DNA from: Myxococcota bacterium
GTDB lineage: Bacteria > Myxococcota_A > UBA9160 > UBA6930
Direction: 5' to 3'
Assembly: GCA_028277885.1 (NCBI GenBank)
Contig: JANQFK010000079.1
Coordinates: forward strand, 101,482 to 165,481
Length of the DNA stretch: 64,000 nucleotides
The notes under the pieces are model-generated. The model made no database searches and was not told where the DNA came from. It saw nothing but the letters and a program-made list of their open reading frames with translations. Of the stretch, positions 23,369 to 32,252 are shown piece after piece (position 1 is the first letter of the stretch; each line of letters opens with the position of its first letter). A program made the position numbers and the translations under genes.

Positions 23369-26353
23369 CTAGGGGATGTCGAGCAGCACCTCGTTGCTCA
23401 GCAGCCCGCCGGCCGTCTGCACCTGGAGCAGGTGGAAGCCCGAGGACGGCGGGGTGGCGAAGGTGACCGTCAGGAAGTCGTCGCCCATCACGTCGGGGCA
23501 GACCTTCACCGCGCCACCGACCACGACGGACACCGAGGCGCCGCCGTTCGCGAGGGTGTCGAGCACCACCCCGTTGAGCACCACCACGTCGCCGTCGGCC
23601 ACGTACTTGCTGTGGAGCTGGAAGGGGTGCGAGGAGGGCAGGCGGGGATCGCTCGGGGCGGTGCTGAAGCAGTTCGAGCCGATCGGGACCACCAGGGGCT
23701 GGGGCGAGTCCTCGGAGATTCCACCGCGCAGGTGGGCCGTCAGGGTCGCGACCGTGACGCCGGCACCGCCGTCGGCGACGTCGGCGACCAGCGCGCTGCG
23801 GGCGAGCTTCTTCGCGCCGGGCGTGAACCGGTAGAGAGCCGTGGCCGTGTCGTAGGCCACGGTGCGCGGGTTGCCCTGGAGGAGCGCCGAGCCGCGCAGG
23901 TTGACGAGGCCCGCCTCGGCGGCCTGCTCGAGCTCGACGAGCCTCTGCTCGGCGTCGCAGGCGGGGCAGCCCGCCACCGTCGTCGGGTTCAGCGTCACCT
24001 GGCGCCCGATGGCTCCGGGGTGGCCGGTGCTCGCCTCCTCGAACATCTGGAAGATGTCCACCGAGAGATCCGGTCCGGGCACGGTGAGCAGGACGCGGCT
24101 GTAGATCGGCTCGAATACCGCGAAGGCCGAGCTGAAGGTCGTGCTCTCCTCGTAGCCCCCGGCGCCGCCGTTCCAGGGGAAGGCGTTGGGCGGCCCGATC
24201 ACCGTGGCCCCGACCCCGCCCAGGCCCACCACCCGCACGCCGGTGTCCGAGGCGTCGAGGATCTCCTCGGTGCCCGTGATGCCCATGGAGAACTGGATGA
24301 AGCGGTCCGTCATGCCGCGCATGGTGGGCGAGTCGAAGCCGCCGAGGGTCGACGAGTTGGTGCCCGCGCCGAAGGGGAACTCGTGGCACCCGGCGCTCGA
24401 GTCCGCGCAGGTGTCGGGGTCGTCCACGAGCCCGCCCACGTCGGTGAAGAAGTTCAAGAAGCCCTGCTCGGCGGCGGGGGTGAGGTCGTCGTCCACGGGG
24501 CGCGAGCGCGGCGGCGGGTAGGAGACGCGCTCGAGGAAGGTCGCCATGTGGTCGATCTCCGTCGCCGAGAGCTGGTTCCCGCCGGGCGGACACGAGCCGC
24601 CCTGGTCGCACATGACGCCGGAGAGGCTCTCCTCGGCGAGGTCCACGAAGCAGTCGTGGGAGCCGTTCGGGCTCGACAGGTCGCAGTCGCTGCCCCCAGC
24701 GCCGCCGAACCCCACGGCCCCGTTGCCACCGCCGAAGGGGTCGCCCAGGGTGCCGTCCCAGTGCAGGGGAAGGGTGTCGCGCAGGCCGCGGATCGGCATG
24801 GTGGTGCGCGCCTCGTCCTCGAAGGGCGCGCAGCCGATCGCCGCGCAGCCGCCGCCGATCCGCCACAGCAGCTGGTCGGTGTGCCCGTCCGGGTGGCAGC
24901 TCGCGCAGGAGAAGGTACCCGAATCCGATGCGAAGGCGTCGTTGAAGGCGATCCGACCCAGGCGCACGGCGTCCGGGGTCGGGTCCGCGCCGACGGGGAT
25001 CACCGTCGGCGCGGGATTGCTTCCGGGAAGGTCCGTCGGATCGCTCACGTCGAGCACCGTGACCGTATTGTCCAGGGTGTTCAGCACGTAGGCGGTCTCC
25101 GGCGCGCCCGTCCCGTCGGAGATCAGCGCGATCCCCCGCGGAATGGACCCGACGTCGATCTGGCTCAGCACGCCGCCGGAGGCGTTCGTGGTGAACACGC
25201 GGCTCACGCCGGCCGCCGTCGCCACCACGGTGCCGTCGTCGTCGCTCACCGCGATGCCGAAGGGCGTGGCCAGGGCCGTCGCGTGGGTGGGGGAGGCCGG
25301 CTCGAGATCCACCTGGCTCGGCGCGGCGCAGCCGCCGTCGCAGTCCACGAGGGTGAGCTCGTTCTCGAACATCCGGTTGTCGAGGTCGGCGAGGTTCACG
25401 GACCCGTCGCCGTTGGTGTCGCCGTCCGGCGCGGTTCCGTCGACCCGGCCGTTCACCGCGTTGCGCGCGTCGGTCTGGGCGACCCAGACGCGATGGTTCG
25501 AGTCCACCGCGATCCCGTAGAGGAGCGTACCGACCCCCGAGACCGTCTCGATCAGGGTCGGGGGGTCGGCGGTGAGGTCGTACACGAACAGGTCGCGGTC
25601 CGGCAGGTGGTCGTCCACGACGATGTTCTTGGTCTCGCCGGGCAGGTTCGGGTCGACCGCGAAGGTGGCGAGGTCCGCGCCGTCCAGGGTGCACTGGCCG
25701 GGCCGCGCGTCGTCGGTCAGCTCCTCGCAGGCGGAGAGCTCGCTCTGGTTCATCGACTCGAAGGCCACCACGTAGAGGCGGTCGCCCCGGACCGCGATGG
25801 CCCGCGGATCCTGGGCCGTGACGTGCAGGCGGGCCGTCACGGCGTAGCTGGCCGTATCCACCACCGCGACGTCGTTGCGCGACGAGAGGGCGACGTAGGC
25901 CCGGCTGCCGTCCTCCTTGAAGGCGATGCCGACGGGCTCGTCGAACCGGCTGACGCCGTCCGCGTCGACGTCCTGGATGGTCTCCACGACCACGTAGGTC
26001 GAGGGATCGATCACGCTCACCGAGTCCGAGAGGTGGTTCGAGACCCAGAGCTCGCTGCCGTCGGGCTTCCAGGCCACCGCGACCGGCTCCATGCCCACCT
26101 CGACGCTGCGGTCCACGAAGTTCCCCGCCGTGGCGATGAGGTCCACGCGGTTGCTGGTGGTGCTGGCCACCGCCACCTTCGAGCCGTCGGGCGACGCGGC
26201 GATGGGGTTCGACTGCGGGCTCGCCCAGGTGAGGCGGCCGGTCGCCTCCGGCGGCGGATTGGTCGCCCTGCGGCGCGCGGCGTCGGCCGGGACCGGGGAG
26301 AGCACCAGGGCCAGGGTGGCGAGGGCGGGGAGGACCGCGAAATGGGCGCGCAT
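23369..26353 (-). CDS. Secreted YVTN beta-propeller / cytochrome c peroxidase-like protein
   Basis: This 994-residue exported protein has a signal peptide at residues 1-26 (LPALATLALVLSPVPADAA). Residues about 45-480 are a YVTN-type beta-propeller ('VAWKPDGSELWVSNHLSDSV', 'GIAFKEDGSRAYVALS') with an inserted EF-hand/dockerin-like loop (DTNGDGSVNLADLD). The second half is a di-haem peroxidase-like domain: CASCHPDGH is a clear haem c site, followed by 'MPIRGLRDT', 'LHWDG' and another CxxxxxxCH pattern (CADSSAGCHEF). It probably works in the periplasm or at the surface in electron transfer or metal handling. It is monocistronic and ends 10 bases from the convergent SDR. Confidence 0.78.
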   Translation of the reverse strand: MRAHFAVLPALATLALVLSPVPADAARRRATNPPPEATGRLTWASPQSNPIAASPDGSKVAVASTTSNRVDLIATAGNFVDRSVEVGMEPVAVAWKPDGSELWVSNHLSDSVSVIDPSTYVVVETIQDVDADGVSRFDEPVGIAFKEDGSRAYVALSSRNDVAVVDTASYAVTARLHVTAQDPRAIAVRGDRLYVVAFESMNQSELSACEELTDDARPGQCTLDGADLATFAVDPNLPGETKNIVVDDHLPDRDLFVYDLTADPPTLIETVSGVGTLLYGIAVDSNHRVWVAQTDARNAVNGRVDGTAPDGDTNGDGSVNLADLDNRMFENELTLVDCDGGCAAPSQVDLEPASPTHATALATPFGIAVSDDDGTVVATAAGVSRVFTTNASGGVLSQIDVGSIPRGIALISDGTGAPETAYVLNTLDNTVTVLDVSDPTDLPGSNPAPTVIPVGADPTPDAVRLGRIAFNDAFASDSGTFSCASCHPDGHTDQLLWRIGGGCAAIGCAPFEDEARTTMPIRGLRDTLPLHWDGTLGDPFGGGNGAVGFGGAGGSDCDLSSPNGSHDCFVDLAEESLSGVMCDQGGSCPPGGNQLSATEIDHMATFLERVSYPPPRSRPVDDDLTPAAEQGFLNFFTDVGGLVDDPDTCADSSAGCHEFPFGAGTNSSTLGGFDSPTMRGMTDRFIQFSMGITGTEEILDASDTGVRVVGLGGVGATVIGPPNAFPWNGGAGGYEESTTFSSAFAVFEPIYSRVLLTVPGPDLSVDIFQMFEEASTGHPGAIGRQVTLNPTTVAGCPACDAEQRLVELEQAAEAGLVNLRGSALLQGNPRTVAYDTATALYRFTPGAKKLARSALVADVADGGAGVTVATLTAHLRGGISEDSPQPLVVPIGSNCFSTAPSDPRLPSSHPFQLHSKYVADGDVVVLNGVVLDTLANGGASVSVVVGGAVKVCPDVMGDDFLTVTFATPPSSGFHLLQVQTAGGLLSNEVLLDIP

Positions 26354-26463
26354 CGGATCTCCTCCGGACTCCGGCGGCCGCACCGCGCCCGCCTCGTTCG
26401 AGGACGCCTCGACGGATAGCAGGCCGGGCGGCACCGAAGCGAACGGCGCCCGGAGCACCCCGT

Positions 26464-27504
26464 TCAGTCGGCGAGACCCAGCGGCTCGCCCGCCAGGTAG
26501 CGCTCGGCCAGGTCGCTCGCGAGCGCGATGAGCAGGGGCGTGGCATCCCGGCCCATCTGCATCTCGGGCCGACCGGCCGGCCACCCGAGGTAGCTGAGCC
26601 CGCGCGCCATCAGGAGGGAGGGAAGCACGGCGAGCTGCGCCTCGGGGAGCGGGCGCAGGGCGCGGTAGCCCTGGAGGTACGCGTCGCGCGCGGGGGCGGC
26701 GTTGCCCTGCACGAGCAGCGGGAAGAGCGCCGTGGCGAGCTCGAACGCCCACCAGCTGTCGCCGCAGTCGTCGAAGTCGATGAGCCGGGGCCCGGCTCCA
26801 CCGACCAGCACGTTCTCGGGCAGGAAGTCGCCGTGGACGAGGCCCCAGCGATCGGCCCGGGTGCCGAAGTCCGCGAGCACCTCCCGCACCCGGTCGCGCG
26901 CGCGGAGCAGCAGCCGTCGCTGGTCGGGGGTGAGCGGGTCGAGCTCCCAGAAGCGCCCGAGGGTGGGGCTCTCGCCCACCAGCTCCTCGAGCCCCCAGCG
27001 CGGCCGGGTGAAGCCCTCGGGCCGCTTCCAGTGGATGCCGTGCTCGTGCAGCGTCGCGGCCAGCCGGCCCAGGGTCCGGTAGGCGTCGCGCACCGCCGAG
27101 GCGTCGCCCGCGACGCCCGCCTCGATCGTGCCGAGCTGGTCTCCCGCGATCCAGCGGAAGAGGTCGCACTGCCGGGGCTCGGGGACGCCCTCGCCCCGCG
27201 CCACCTCGACCAGCTCCCCGGCGCGGGTGGGCAGCATCTCGGCCGTCTGCACGTCCACGTCGGCCAGCGCCCGCATCCATGCCGCCTCGGAGCGGATCTC
27301 GTCGTCGCTGCGGTAGCCGGGCCGGTGGATGCGCAGCACGAAGCGCGTTCCGCCCTCCGCGCCGACCGCGAAGACCGTGTTCTCCCGGTACTTGATCAGC
27401 GCGAGGGGCGCGTCCTCGAGAGACCAGGCGGCGAGGGCCCGGCGCGCCAGGCCGGCGAGACGCCGCACCTGCTCGTCCTGGGAAGCCGTCGCGAAGGGGC
27501 TCAC
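26464..27504 (-). CDS. APH-family small-molecule kinase (hydroxylysine-kinase-like)
   Basis: This 346-residue phosphotransferase has an N-lobe Lys in 'LALIKYRENTVF', the catalytic loop HGDFLPENVL and the metal site LIDFDDCG. Its GTG start overlaps the stop of the class III aminotransferase (GTGA). Pairs of this kinase type with a class III PLP enzyme are known for hydroxylysine kinase with 5-phosphohydroxy-lysine phospho-lyase, or ethanolamine-phosphate lyase. A similar phosphorylate-then-eliminate route for an amino alcohol is inferred here. Homoserine kinase-like activity is an alternative. Confidence 0.8.
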   Translation of the reverse strand: MSPFATASQDEQVRRLAGLARRALAAWSLEDAPLALIKYRENTVFAVGAEGGTRFVLRIHRPGYRSDDEIRSEAAWMRALADVDVQTAEMLPTRAGELVEVARGEGVPEPRQCDLFRWIAGDQLGTIEAGVAGDASAVRDAYRTLGRLAATLHEHGIHWKRPEGFTRPRWGLEELVGESPTLGRFWELDPLTPDQRRLLLRARDRVREVLADFGTRADRWGLVHGDFLPENVLVGGAGPRLIDFDDCGDSWWAFELATALFPLLVQGNAAPARDAYLQGYRALRPLPEAQLAVLPSLLMARGLSYLGWPAGRPEMQMGRDATPLLIALASDLAERYLAGEPLGLAD

Positions 27505-28799
27505 GAGGCGGCGCCGCCCTCGATCTCGGCGAGCGCCGCATCGAGACGGCCGAGCAGCTCGTCGCAGAAGGCCTCGTCCACGAGCAGCCCGGGCTTGAAC
27601 TGGAGCACCGAGAGGTCGAACCCGGCGAACATCGCCCACACGCCGTTGCGGTAGAGCGCCTGGGAGAGCCGCACGCCGCCCATGGGGTGCGCGGTCTCGA
27701 GGCCCATCACCAGCCCGCGGCGGCGCACACCGCGCAGGAAGGGGCGGCGCTCGCGAATCTCCTCGAGCCCCTTGCCGAGGGCGTCGGAGATGCGCCGCAC
27801 GCTGGCGAGCACCTCCTCCCGCGAGCAGAGGTCGAGGACGCGGCTCGCCAGGTGGCAGCCGAGCTCCGCGCCGCCGAAGGTCGAGACGTAGCCCCAGCCC
27901 CGCTCGGCCAGCCAGGCGCCGACCTCGCGGCTCATCACCACCGCGGAGACGGGATACAGGCCGCCCGAGAGGCCCTTGCCCGTGATCAGCACGTCGGGCC
28001 GGACGCCGAACGACTCGACGCCCCAGAGCCGGCCCGTGCGACCGAGGCCGGTCTGCACCTCGTCGGCGACGTAGAGCGCCCCGTGGCGCTCGCACAGCGC
28101 CTTCACGCCGGGAAGATAGTCCGGCGCGGGCATGGGGAAGCCCTGGGTGGCGGGGATCGTCTCCATCAGCACGCCGGCCACGTCGCCGCCGGCGAGCGCC
28201 TTCTCCATGGCCGCGAGGTCGCCGAAGGGGACCCTCGTGAACTCGTCGGGGTAGTCGCTGTGGAAGAAGCGCGCCGTGTCGTCCTTTCCCGCGGCCCCCG
28301 AGAGGCCGGAGCAGCCGTGGAAGCCCGCATCCAGGCACACCAGCTTGCGGCGGCCGGTGGCGTGCCGCACGGACTTGATCGCGATGTCGTTGGCCTCGCT
28401 GCCGCTCGGGGCGAAGACCGAGTAGTGGAGGTCGCCGGGGGTGAGGGCCGCCAGCTTCTCGGCGAGCTCCGCCCGGACGGGGCTGGGAAAGTGGTGGTTG
28501 CCGACGTCGAGGGTCTCGAGCCCCTCGCGCAGGGCCGCCACCAGCTCCGGGTGGCGGTGCCCCAGGTTGTAGGTGCCGCCGTTCAGGTGCAGGTCGAGGA
28601 GCTCGCGGCCGTCCACGTCCCAGATGCGGTAGCCCTCGCGGCGACCGATCACGAGGGGGACGCCGGCGCCCAGCCAGGTCTCCACGCGATTGGGCATCAG
28701 GTAGTCGTGGCAGCGCAGCAGCACGTCGCGCTTGGCCTCGGACATCCCTTCCAGCCGGGGGGTGAGGTGGGGGGCGAGATCCGTCGCGGATGCGTTCAT
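27501..28799 (-). CDS. Class III PLP-dependent aminotransferase/phospho-lyase
   Basis: This 432-residue enzyme of the ornithine/GABA aminotransferase class has 'LHLNGGTYNLGHRHPEL', 'FAPSGSEANDIAIK', 'VADEVQTGLGRTGRLWG' (Asp that binds the PLP ring nitrogen) and 'ITGKGLSGGLYPVSAVV' (Lys forming the Schiff base). It lies between a TetR gene (overlap of four bases) and an APH-family kinase (overlap of four bases), forming a strict operon. The kinase partner suggests a phospho-lyase on a phosphorylated amino alcohol rather than a plain transaminase. That is inference from gene pairing. Confidence 0.85.
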   Translation of the reverse strand: MNASATDLAPHLTPRLEGMSEAKRDVLLRCHDYLMPNRVETWLGAGVPLVIGRREGYRIWDVDGRELLDLHLNGGTYNLGHRHPELVAALREGLETLDVGNHHFPSPVRAELAEKLAALTPGDLHYSVFAPSGSEANDIAIKSVRHATGRRKLVCLDAGFHGCSGLSGAAGKDDTARFFHSDYPDEFTRVPFGDLAAMEKALAGGDVAGVLMETIPATQGFPMPAPDYLPGVKALCERHGALYVADEVQTGLGRTGRLWGVESFGVRPDVLITGKGLSGGLYPVSAVVMSREVGAWLAERGWGYVSTFGGAELGCHLASRVLDLCSREEVLASVRRISDALGKGLEEIRERRPFLRGVRRRGLVMGLETAHPMGGVRLSQALYRNGVWAMFAGFDLSVLQFKPGLLVDEAFCDELLGRLDAALAEIEGGAAS

Positions 28800-29398
28800 T
28801 CCGAACCTCCTTGCAGCACGTGCTGCAGGCGACGCCGCAGGTCGTCGGCGTCGAGTGGGCGGTGGGCGATGCGCTCGAGCTCGTAGGCGCGGACCAGGGC
28901 CGTGACGACGCGGGCCGTCTCGACCGCGCGGGGCACGCCGAGGCGCTCGAGCCGCTCGGCGGCCAGGGACTCGAGGCTCCGCTGCCAGGTCCAGAACTCG
29001 CGCGCCAGGCGCTCGTCGCGGGCGGCGTAGAGGATCAGCTCGTACTCGGCGCGCAGCGAGACCTCGTCGGCGAGCTCGCGCTCGGTCCAGGCCACCATGG
29101 CCTCCAGGAAGGAGGCGCGGTCCCGGACCTCGACCCCCGCCTCGAGGGCCGACATCCGCTCGGTCTGGCTCGCGATGTGGAAGCGGAAGGCCTCGAGGAT
29201 CAGCGCGTCCCTCGTGTCGAAGTAGTAGGTGGTCGAGCCCAGGGAGACGCCCGCCGCGGCGGCCACCCGACGGTGCGTGACCGCGTCCACCCCGCCCTCG
29301 GCGATCACGCGCAGCACGGCGGCCAGGATCTGGCGGCGGCGCTGCTCGGCCCGGGGCAGGGAGGCCTGGCTCTCGGTCGGGAGGGGCGGGCTGACCAT
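28796..29398 (-). CDS. TetR-family regulator of the aminotransferase-kinase operon
   Basis: This 200-residue regulator reads RRRQILAAVLRVIAEGGVDA then HRRVAAAAGVSLGSTTYYFD, the classic TetR helix-turn-helix. The rest is helical ligand-binding domain. The ATG at 29398 (MVSPPLPTESQ) is preferred to a farther in-frame start that would run through the promoter. It is the first gene of the operon, so autoregulation is likely. The region 29399-29551 upstream is A+T-enriched for this genome and should hold its promoter. Confidence 0.86.
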   Translation of the reverse strand: MVSPPLPTESQASLPRAEQRRRQILAAVLRVIAEGGVDAVTHRRVAAAAGVSLGSTTYYFDTRDALILEAFRFHIASQTERMSALEAGVEVRDRASFLEAMVAWTERELADEVSLRAEYELILYAARDERLAREFWTWQRSLESLAAERLERLGVPRAVETARVVTALVRAYELERIAHRPLDADDLRRRLQHVLQGGSE

Positions 29399-29512
29399 GG
29401 ATACGGGTGTACAGCAGATCAGAACAGATGTCCAACTCTTTCCTATGGGCTCCTGGGCTATCGAAACGGCCTCGACGATCACCTGGACTGACAACTCGGG
29501 CCGGCCCGCGAG

Positions 29513-29540
29513 CCTTCAGTCGGGGCCGCGCGGCGTCGAA
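29513..29540 (+). promoter_or_regulatory. Conserved box upstream of glycan gene, copy A
   Basis: CCTTCAGT (29513-29520), a 12-base spacer and GCGTCGAA (29533-29540) lie just before the GTG at 29552. The same two words with the same spacing occur at 34076-34103 before another glycan gene. The layout (TTCA-N15-CGTCGAA) resembles a sigma28-type promoter, but the sigma factor is not proven. Confidence 0.4.
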
Positions 29541-29551
29541 GACGCCGCTGC

Positions 29552-30670
29552 GTGCCTCGGTCCGCCTCACGTCCGGCCCCCGTCGCCTCGGCGCCCGCGC
29601 CGGATCCGGTCCTGCGCGTCCTCTACGTGGGCGCGCTGCGCGAGGGCGAGACCGCCCGCCACCGGATGGGCGCCCTCGAGGCCCTCGGCCACGAGGTGAC
29701 GGGGCTCGACTCCGAGCCCGAGGCGGCTCGGCGGGCCCAGCGCTCGCTCCACCGGCGCGTGCGTCGCAGGCTCCTCGGCCCCGCCGATCTCGCCGGGCTG
29801 AACCGGCGGCTGTGCGAGGAGGTCGAGCGCCGCGCCTTCGACGTGCTCTGGCTCGACAAGGCCGTCACCCTCGCTCCGGCGACCCTGCGCTGGGTCCGGT
29901 ATCGCAGGCCGGACTGTCGCATCCTGGGCTACTCGCCCGACGACATGCTGAGCCGGCGCAACCGCAGCCGCGGCTTCCTCCGCCAGCTCCCCCACTACGA
30001 CGTCTTCTTCACCACCAAGTCCTTCGGCGTCTCCGAGCTCCGCGCGCTGGGCGCACCCCGGGTCGAGTTCGTGGAGAACGGCTTCGACCCGGAGACCCAT
30101 CGTCCGGTGCGGGTGACGCCCGAGGAGCGGGCGGCCCTGGGCGGGCCCGTGGGCTTCGTCGGCTACGCCGAGGCCCAGCGCGCGCGCTCCCTCGAGTCCC
30201 TCGGCCGAGCCGGGGTGCCGGTGCGCATCTGGGGGCCCGGCTGGGAGCGCTTCCGACGGGAGGCCCGCGGCCTGCGCGTCGAGGGGCGCGGCGTCTGGAG
30301 CCGGGACTACGCCCGGACCCTGTGCTGCTTCGACATCGCGCTGTGCTTCCTGCGCCGCGAGAGCCGGGACCTCCAGACCACGCGCTCGGTCGAGATCCCC
30401 GCCTGTGGGGTCTTCATGCTCGCGGAGCGCACCGACGAGCACCAGCGGCTGTTCGAGGAGGGCCGGGAGGCCGAGTTCTTCGGCTCCGACGGCGAGCTCC
30501 TGGACAAGCTCCGCCACTACCTTCGGCACCCCGAGGAGCGGCGCGAGATCGCCGCCGCCGGGCGTCGGCGCTGCCTCGAGTCGGGCTACGACAACGCGTC
30601 GCGCATGCGCGGGATGCTGGAGAGCGCCCTCACCGACCGCCGCGGGGCCGGCCCGGAGGGGCCGGAATGA
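29552..30670 (+). CDS. CgeB-like glycosyltransferase
   Basis: This 372-residue GT-B-fold protein has an N-terminal Rossmann-like domain starting 'LRVLYVGALREGETARHRMG' and central 'ILGYSPDDMLSRRNRS' and 'FFTTKSFGVSELRALGA' segments. The C-terminal domain has 'PVRIWGPGWERF' and 'RSVEIPACGVFMLAERTDEH', then 'FFGSDGELLDKL', typical of the Glyco_trans_1_2/CgeB family. The start is GTG at 29552, and no better start lies in the first 20 codons. Its stop overlaps the next gene's ATG. It probably adds a sugar in the surface-glycan pathway, with donor and acceptor unknown. Confidence 0.82.
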   Translation: MPRSASRPAPVASAPAPDPVLRVLYVGALREGETARHRMGALEALGHEVTGLDSEPEAARRAQRSLHRRVRRRLLGPADLAGLNRRLCEEVERRAFDVLWLDKAVTLAPATLRWVRYRRPDCRILGYSPDDMLSRRNRSRGFLRQLPHYDVFFTTKSFGVSELRALGAPRVEFVENGFDPETHRPVRVTPEERAALGGPVGFVGYAEAQRARSLESLGRAGVPVRIWGPGWERFRREARGLRVEGRGVWSRDYARTLCCFDIALCFLRRESRDLQTTRSVEIPACGVFMLAERTDEHQRLFEEGREAEFFGSDGELLDKLRHYLRHPEERREIAAAGRRRCLESGYDNASRMRGMLESALTDRRGAGPEGPE

Positions 30671-32193
30671 GCCCGGGGACGAGCCGACGGGGAGGCGCGA
30701 CGCTCGCCGTCGTCGCACTGGCCTGGCTGTCGATCTCGGCCCTCCTGATCACCATGGGCTGGCACGCCTGGCCGATGCTGCACAGCGACTCCAGCGCCTT
30801 CGTTCCCGCGAGCCTGAGCTACGCGCTCGACGGAGAGCTGCAGAACCCGCTCCTGTGGAAGGACTTCGACCCGGAGGGCCGCCGCCGCTTCGTGCACCAC
30901 GGTTTCCTCCATCCGGTCGTCGTCGGCCTCCTGGCGTCGGGCCCGAGCTATGCCTCCGCGGCCCGGGCGATGGCGCTCCTCAACTGTGTCGCCCTCGCCC
31001 TGTGTGGCGCGCTGCTCTGGACGTGCCAGGCGGGCGGGAAGGGTCTCTCGTGGGGGTGGAAGGCACTCCTCGTCGCGAGCGCCCTGCTCGGCCTCGCCTC
31101 GTTCCTGATCGGCTACACGGGCAGGCCCGAGCCCCTGGTGGTCGCGATCCTGGCAGCGGGCGCCTGGGGGCTCCGGGCCCTTCCGCGGCGCTGGGACTGG
31201 TGCGTGCTCGGGATCGCGCTCGGCGTCCTCGGCGCCGCGCATCCGGTCGGCGCGACCCTGTCGGCCCTTCTCGCGGGCGCGTACCTGCACGTGCGCCACC
31301 GCGCGCCCGGCGCGCTCCTCCGCCTGGCCGGAGCGGGTCTGCTGGCGGCATCGCTGTGCGGCGTCCTCGTCCTCGGCCCGTACCCCTACTCGCTCCTCGA
31401 CTGGCTGGCCGGCATGCGCGGCCACTCCGGGGACATGCCGCTGCTGCGGCAGGAGTGGCCGCCGCCGGAGCTGTGGACCGCGGAGGGATGGTTCACGAGC
31501 CCCGCTTCGCCGCTCTACGGCCTCCTGTTCCTCGCGGGCCTCCTCGCGGCGGCCTGGGCGTCTCGCGCCCATCGCGACCGGATCGCCTCGCCGGCGGGGC
31601 TCTGGCTCTTCGTCGCGCTCTTCGGCTTCGTCGTCGCGGCGTTCGCGGTCGTCCGGTTCTACCACCTGCAGCTGTTCGCTCCCCTCGTCTACGCCGCACT
31701 GGTCGCGGCGCTGGCGTCCGACGCGCGATCCGTGGGTCCGGCCGGCCGGCGCTGGGCGGCCGCCGCCGCCGTGGCGCTCTTCGTGCTCACCGGCGCCGGC
31801 TTCCTGCGGCTGGCGCTGATCCTTCCGGGCGTTCCGGATCACGCCACGTCCCACCCGGCCGCCCGCATCGCCTTGAGCCGGCTCCTCGCCGACGCGGGCG
31901 GCAGCGTCGCGATCTCGCGCGACCTCTACACCCTGACGGAGGATCACGCCGAGGTCCGGATCCTGGCGGGAACCCGCGCCGACGACGCCGCGGGCGCGGA
32001 GTGGCTGGTCCTGCAGCAGGCTCGAACCCGACTTCGAAGCGCACCCGAGGTCGCCGGCTACGAGCTCGTCCGCGACGACTTCGATCCGGAGATCCCCGCC
32101 CTGCTGGGTCTCAAGCTCGGGAACTCGTTCCTCGGGTACAACCACGCGGTCTACCGCCGGATCGGCTCCCGCTGGGCGGCAGCGCCCGACTAG
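30667..32193 (+). CDS. Polytopic membrane protein, GT-C glycosyltransferase-like
   Basis: This 508-residue protein has about ten hydrophobic segments. An early periplasmic loop, 'MLHSDSSAFVPASLSYALD', carries an acidic pair like the catalytic Asp of PMT/ArnT-type enzymes, and 'SFLIGYTGRPEPLVVAILAA' follows. The last 100 residues are soluble ('VAISRDLYTLTEDHAEVRIL'). It overlaps the upstream glycosyltransferase by four bases, so the two act together. Polyprenyl-phosphate-sugar transfer is the best guess. No decisive motif is visible. Confidence 0.65.
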   Translation: MSPGTSRRGGATLAVVALAWLSISALLITMGWHAWPMLHSDSSAFVPASLSYALDGELQNPLLWKDFDPEGRRRFVHHGFLHPVVVGLLASGPSYASAARAMALLNCVALALCGALLWTCQAGGKGLSWGWKALLVASALLGLASFLIGYTGRPEPLVVAILAAGAWGLRALPRRWDWCVLGIALGVLGAAHPVGATLSALLAGAYLHVRHRAPGALLRLAGAGLLAASLCGVLVLGPYPYSLLDWLAGMRGHSGDMPLLRQEWPPPELWTAEGWFTSPASPLYGLLFLAGLLAAAWASRAHRDRIASPAGLWLFVALFGFVVAAFAVVRFYHLQLFAPLVYAALVAALASDARSVGPAGRRWAAAAAVALFVLTGAGFLRLALILPGVPDHATSHPAARIALSRLLADAGGSVAISRDLYTLTEDHAEVRILAGTRADDAAGAEWLVLQQARTRLRSAPEVAGYELVRDDFDPEIPALLGLKLGNSFLGYNHAVYRRIGSRWAAAPD

Positions 32194-32250
32194 GAGGCCG
32201 ACCCAGGATGGGTCGGCTTCCGCCGCAACGCGAGCCCGAAGGGCTCGCTC
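32193..32250. repeat. 58-base double-hairpin repeat, copy 2 (terminator-like)
   Basis: This is the same layout as the copy at 15124-15181. The first hairpin has arms GGAGGCCGACCC / GGGTCGGCTTCC (one G-U-type change). The second has GCGAGCCC / GGGCTCGC around GAA. It fills the gap between the 3' ends of two convergent genes. Confidence 0.65.
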
Positions 32251-32252
32251 AG

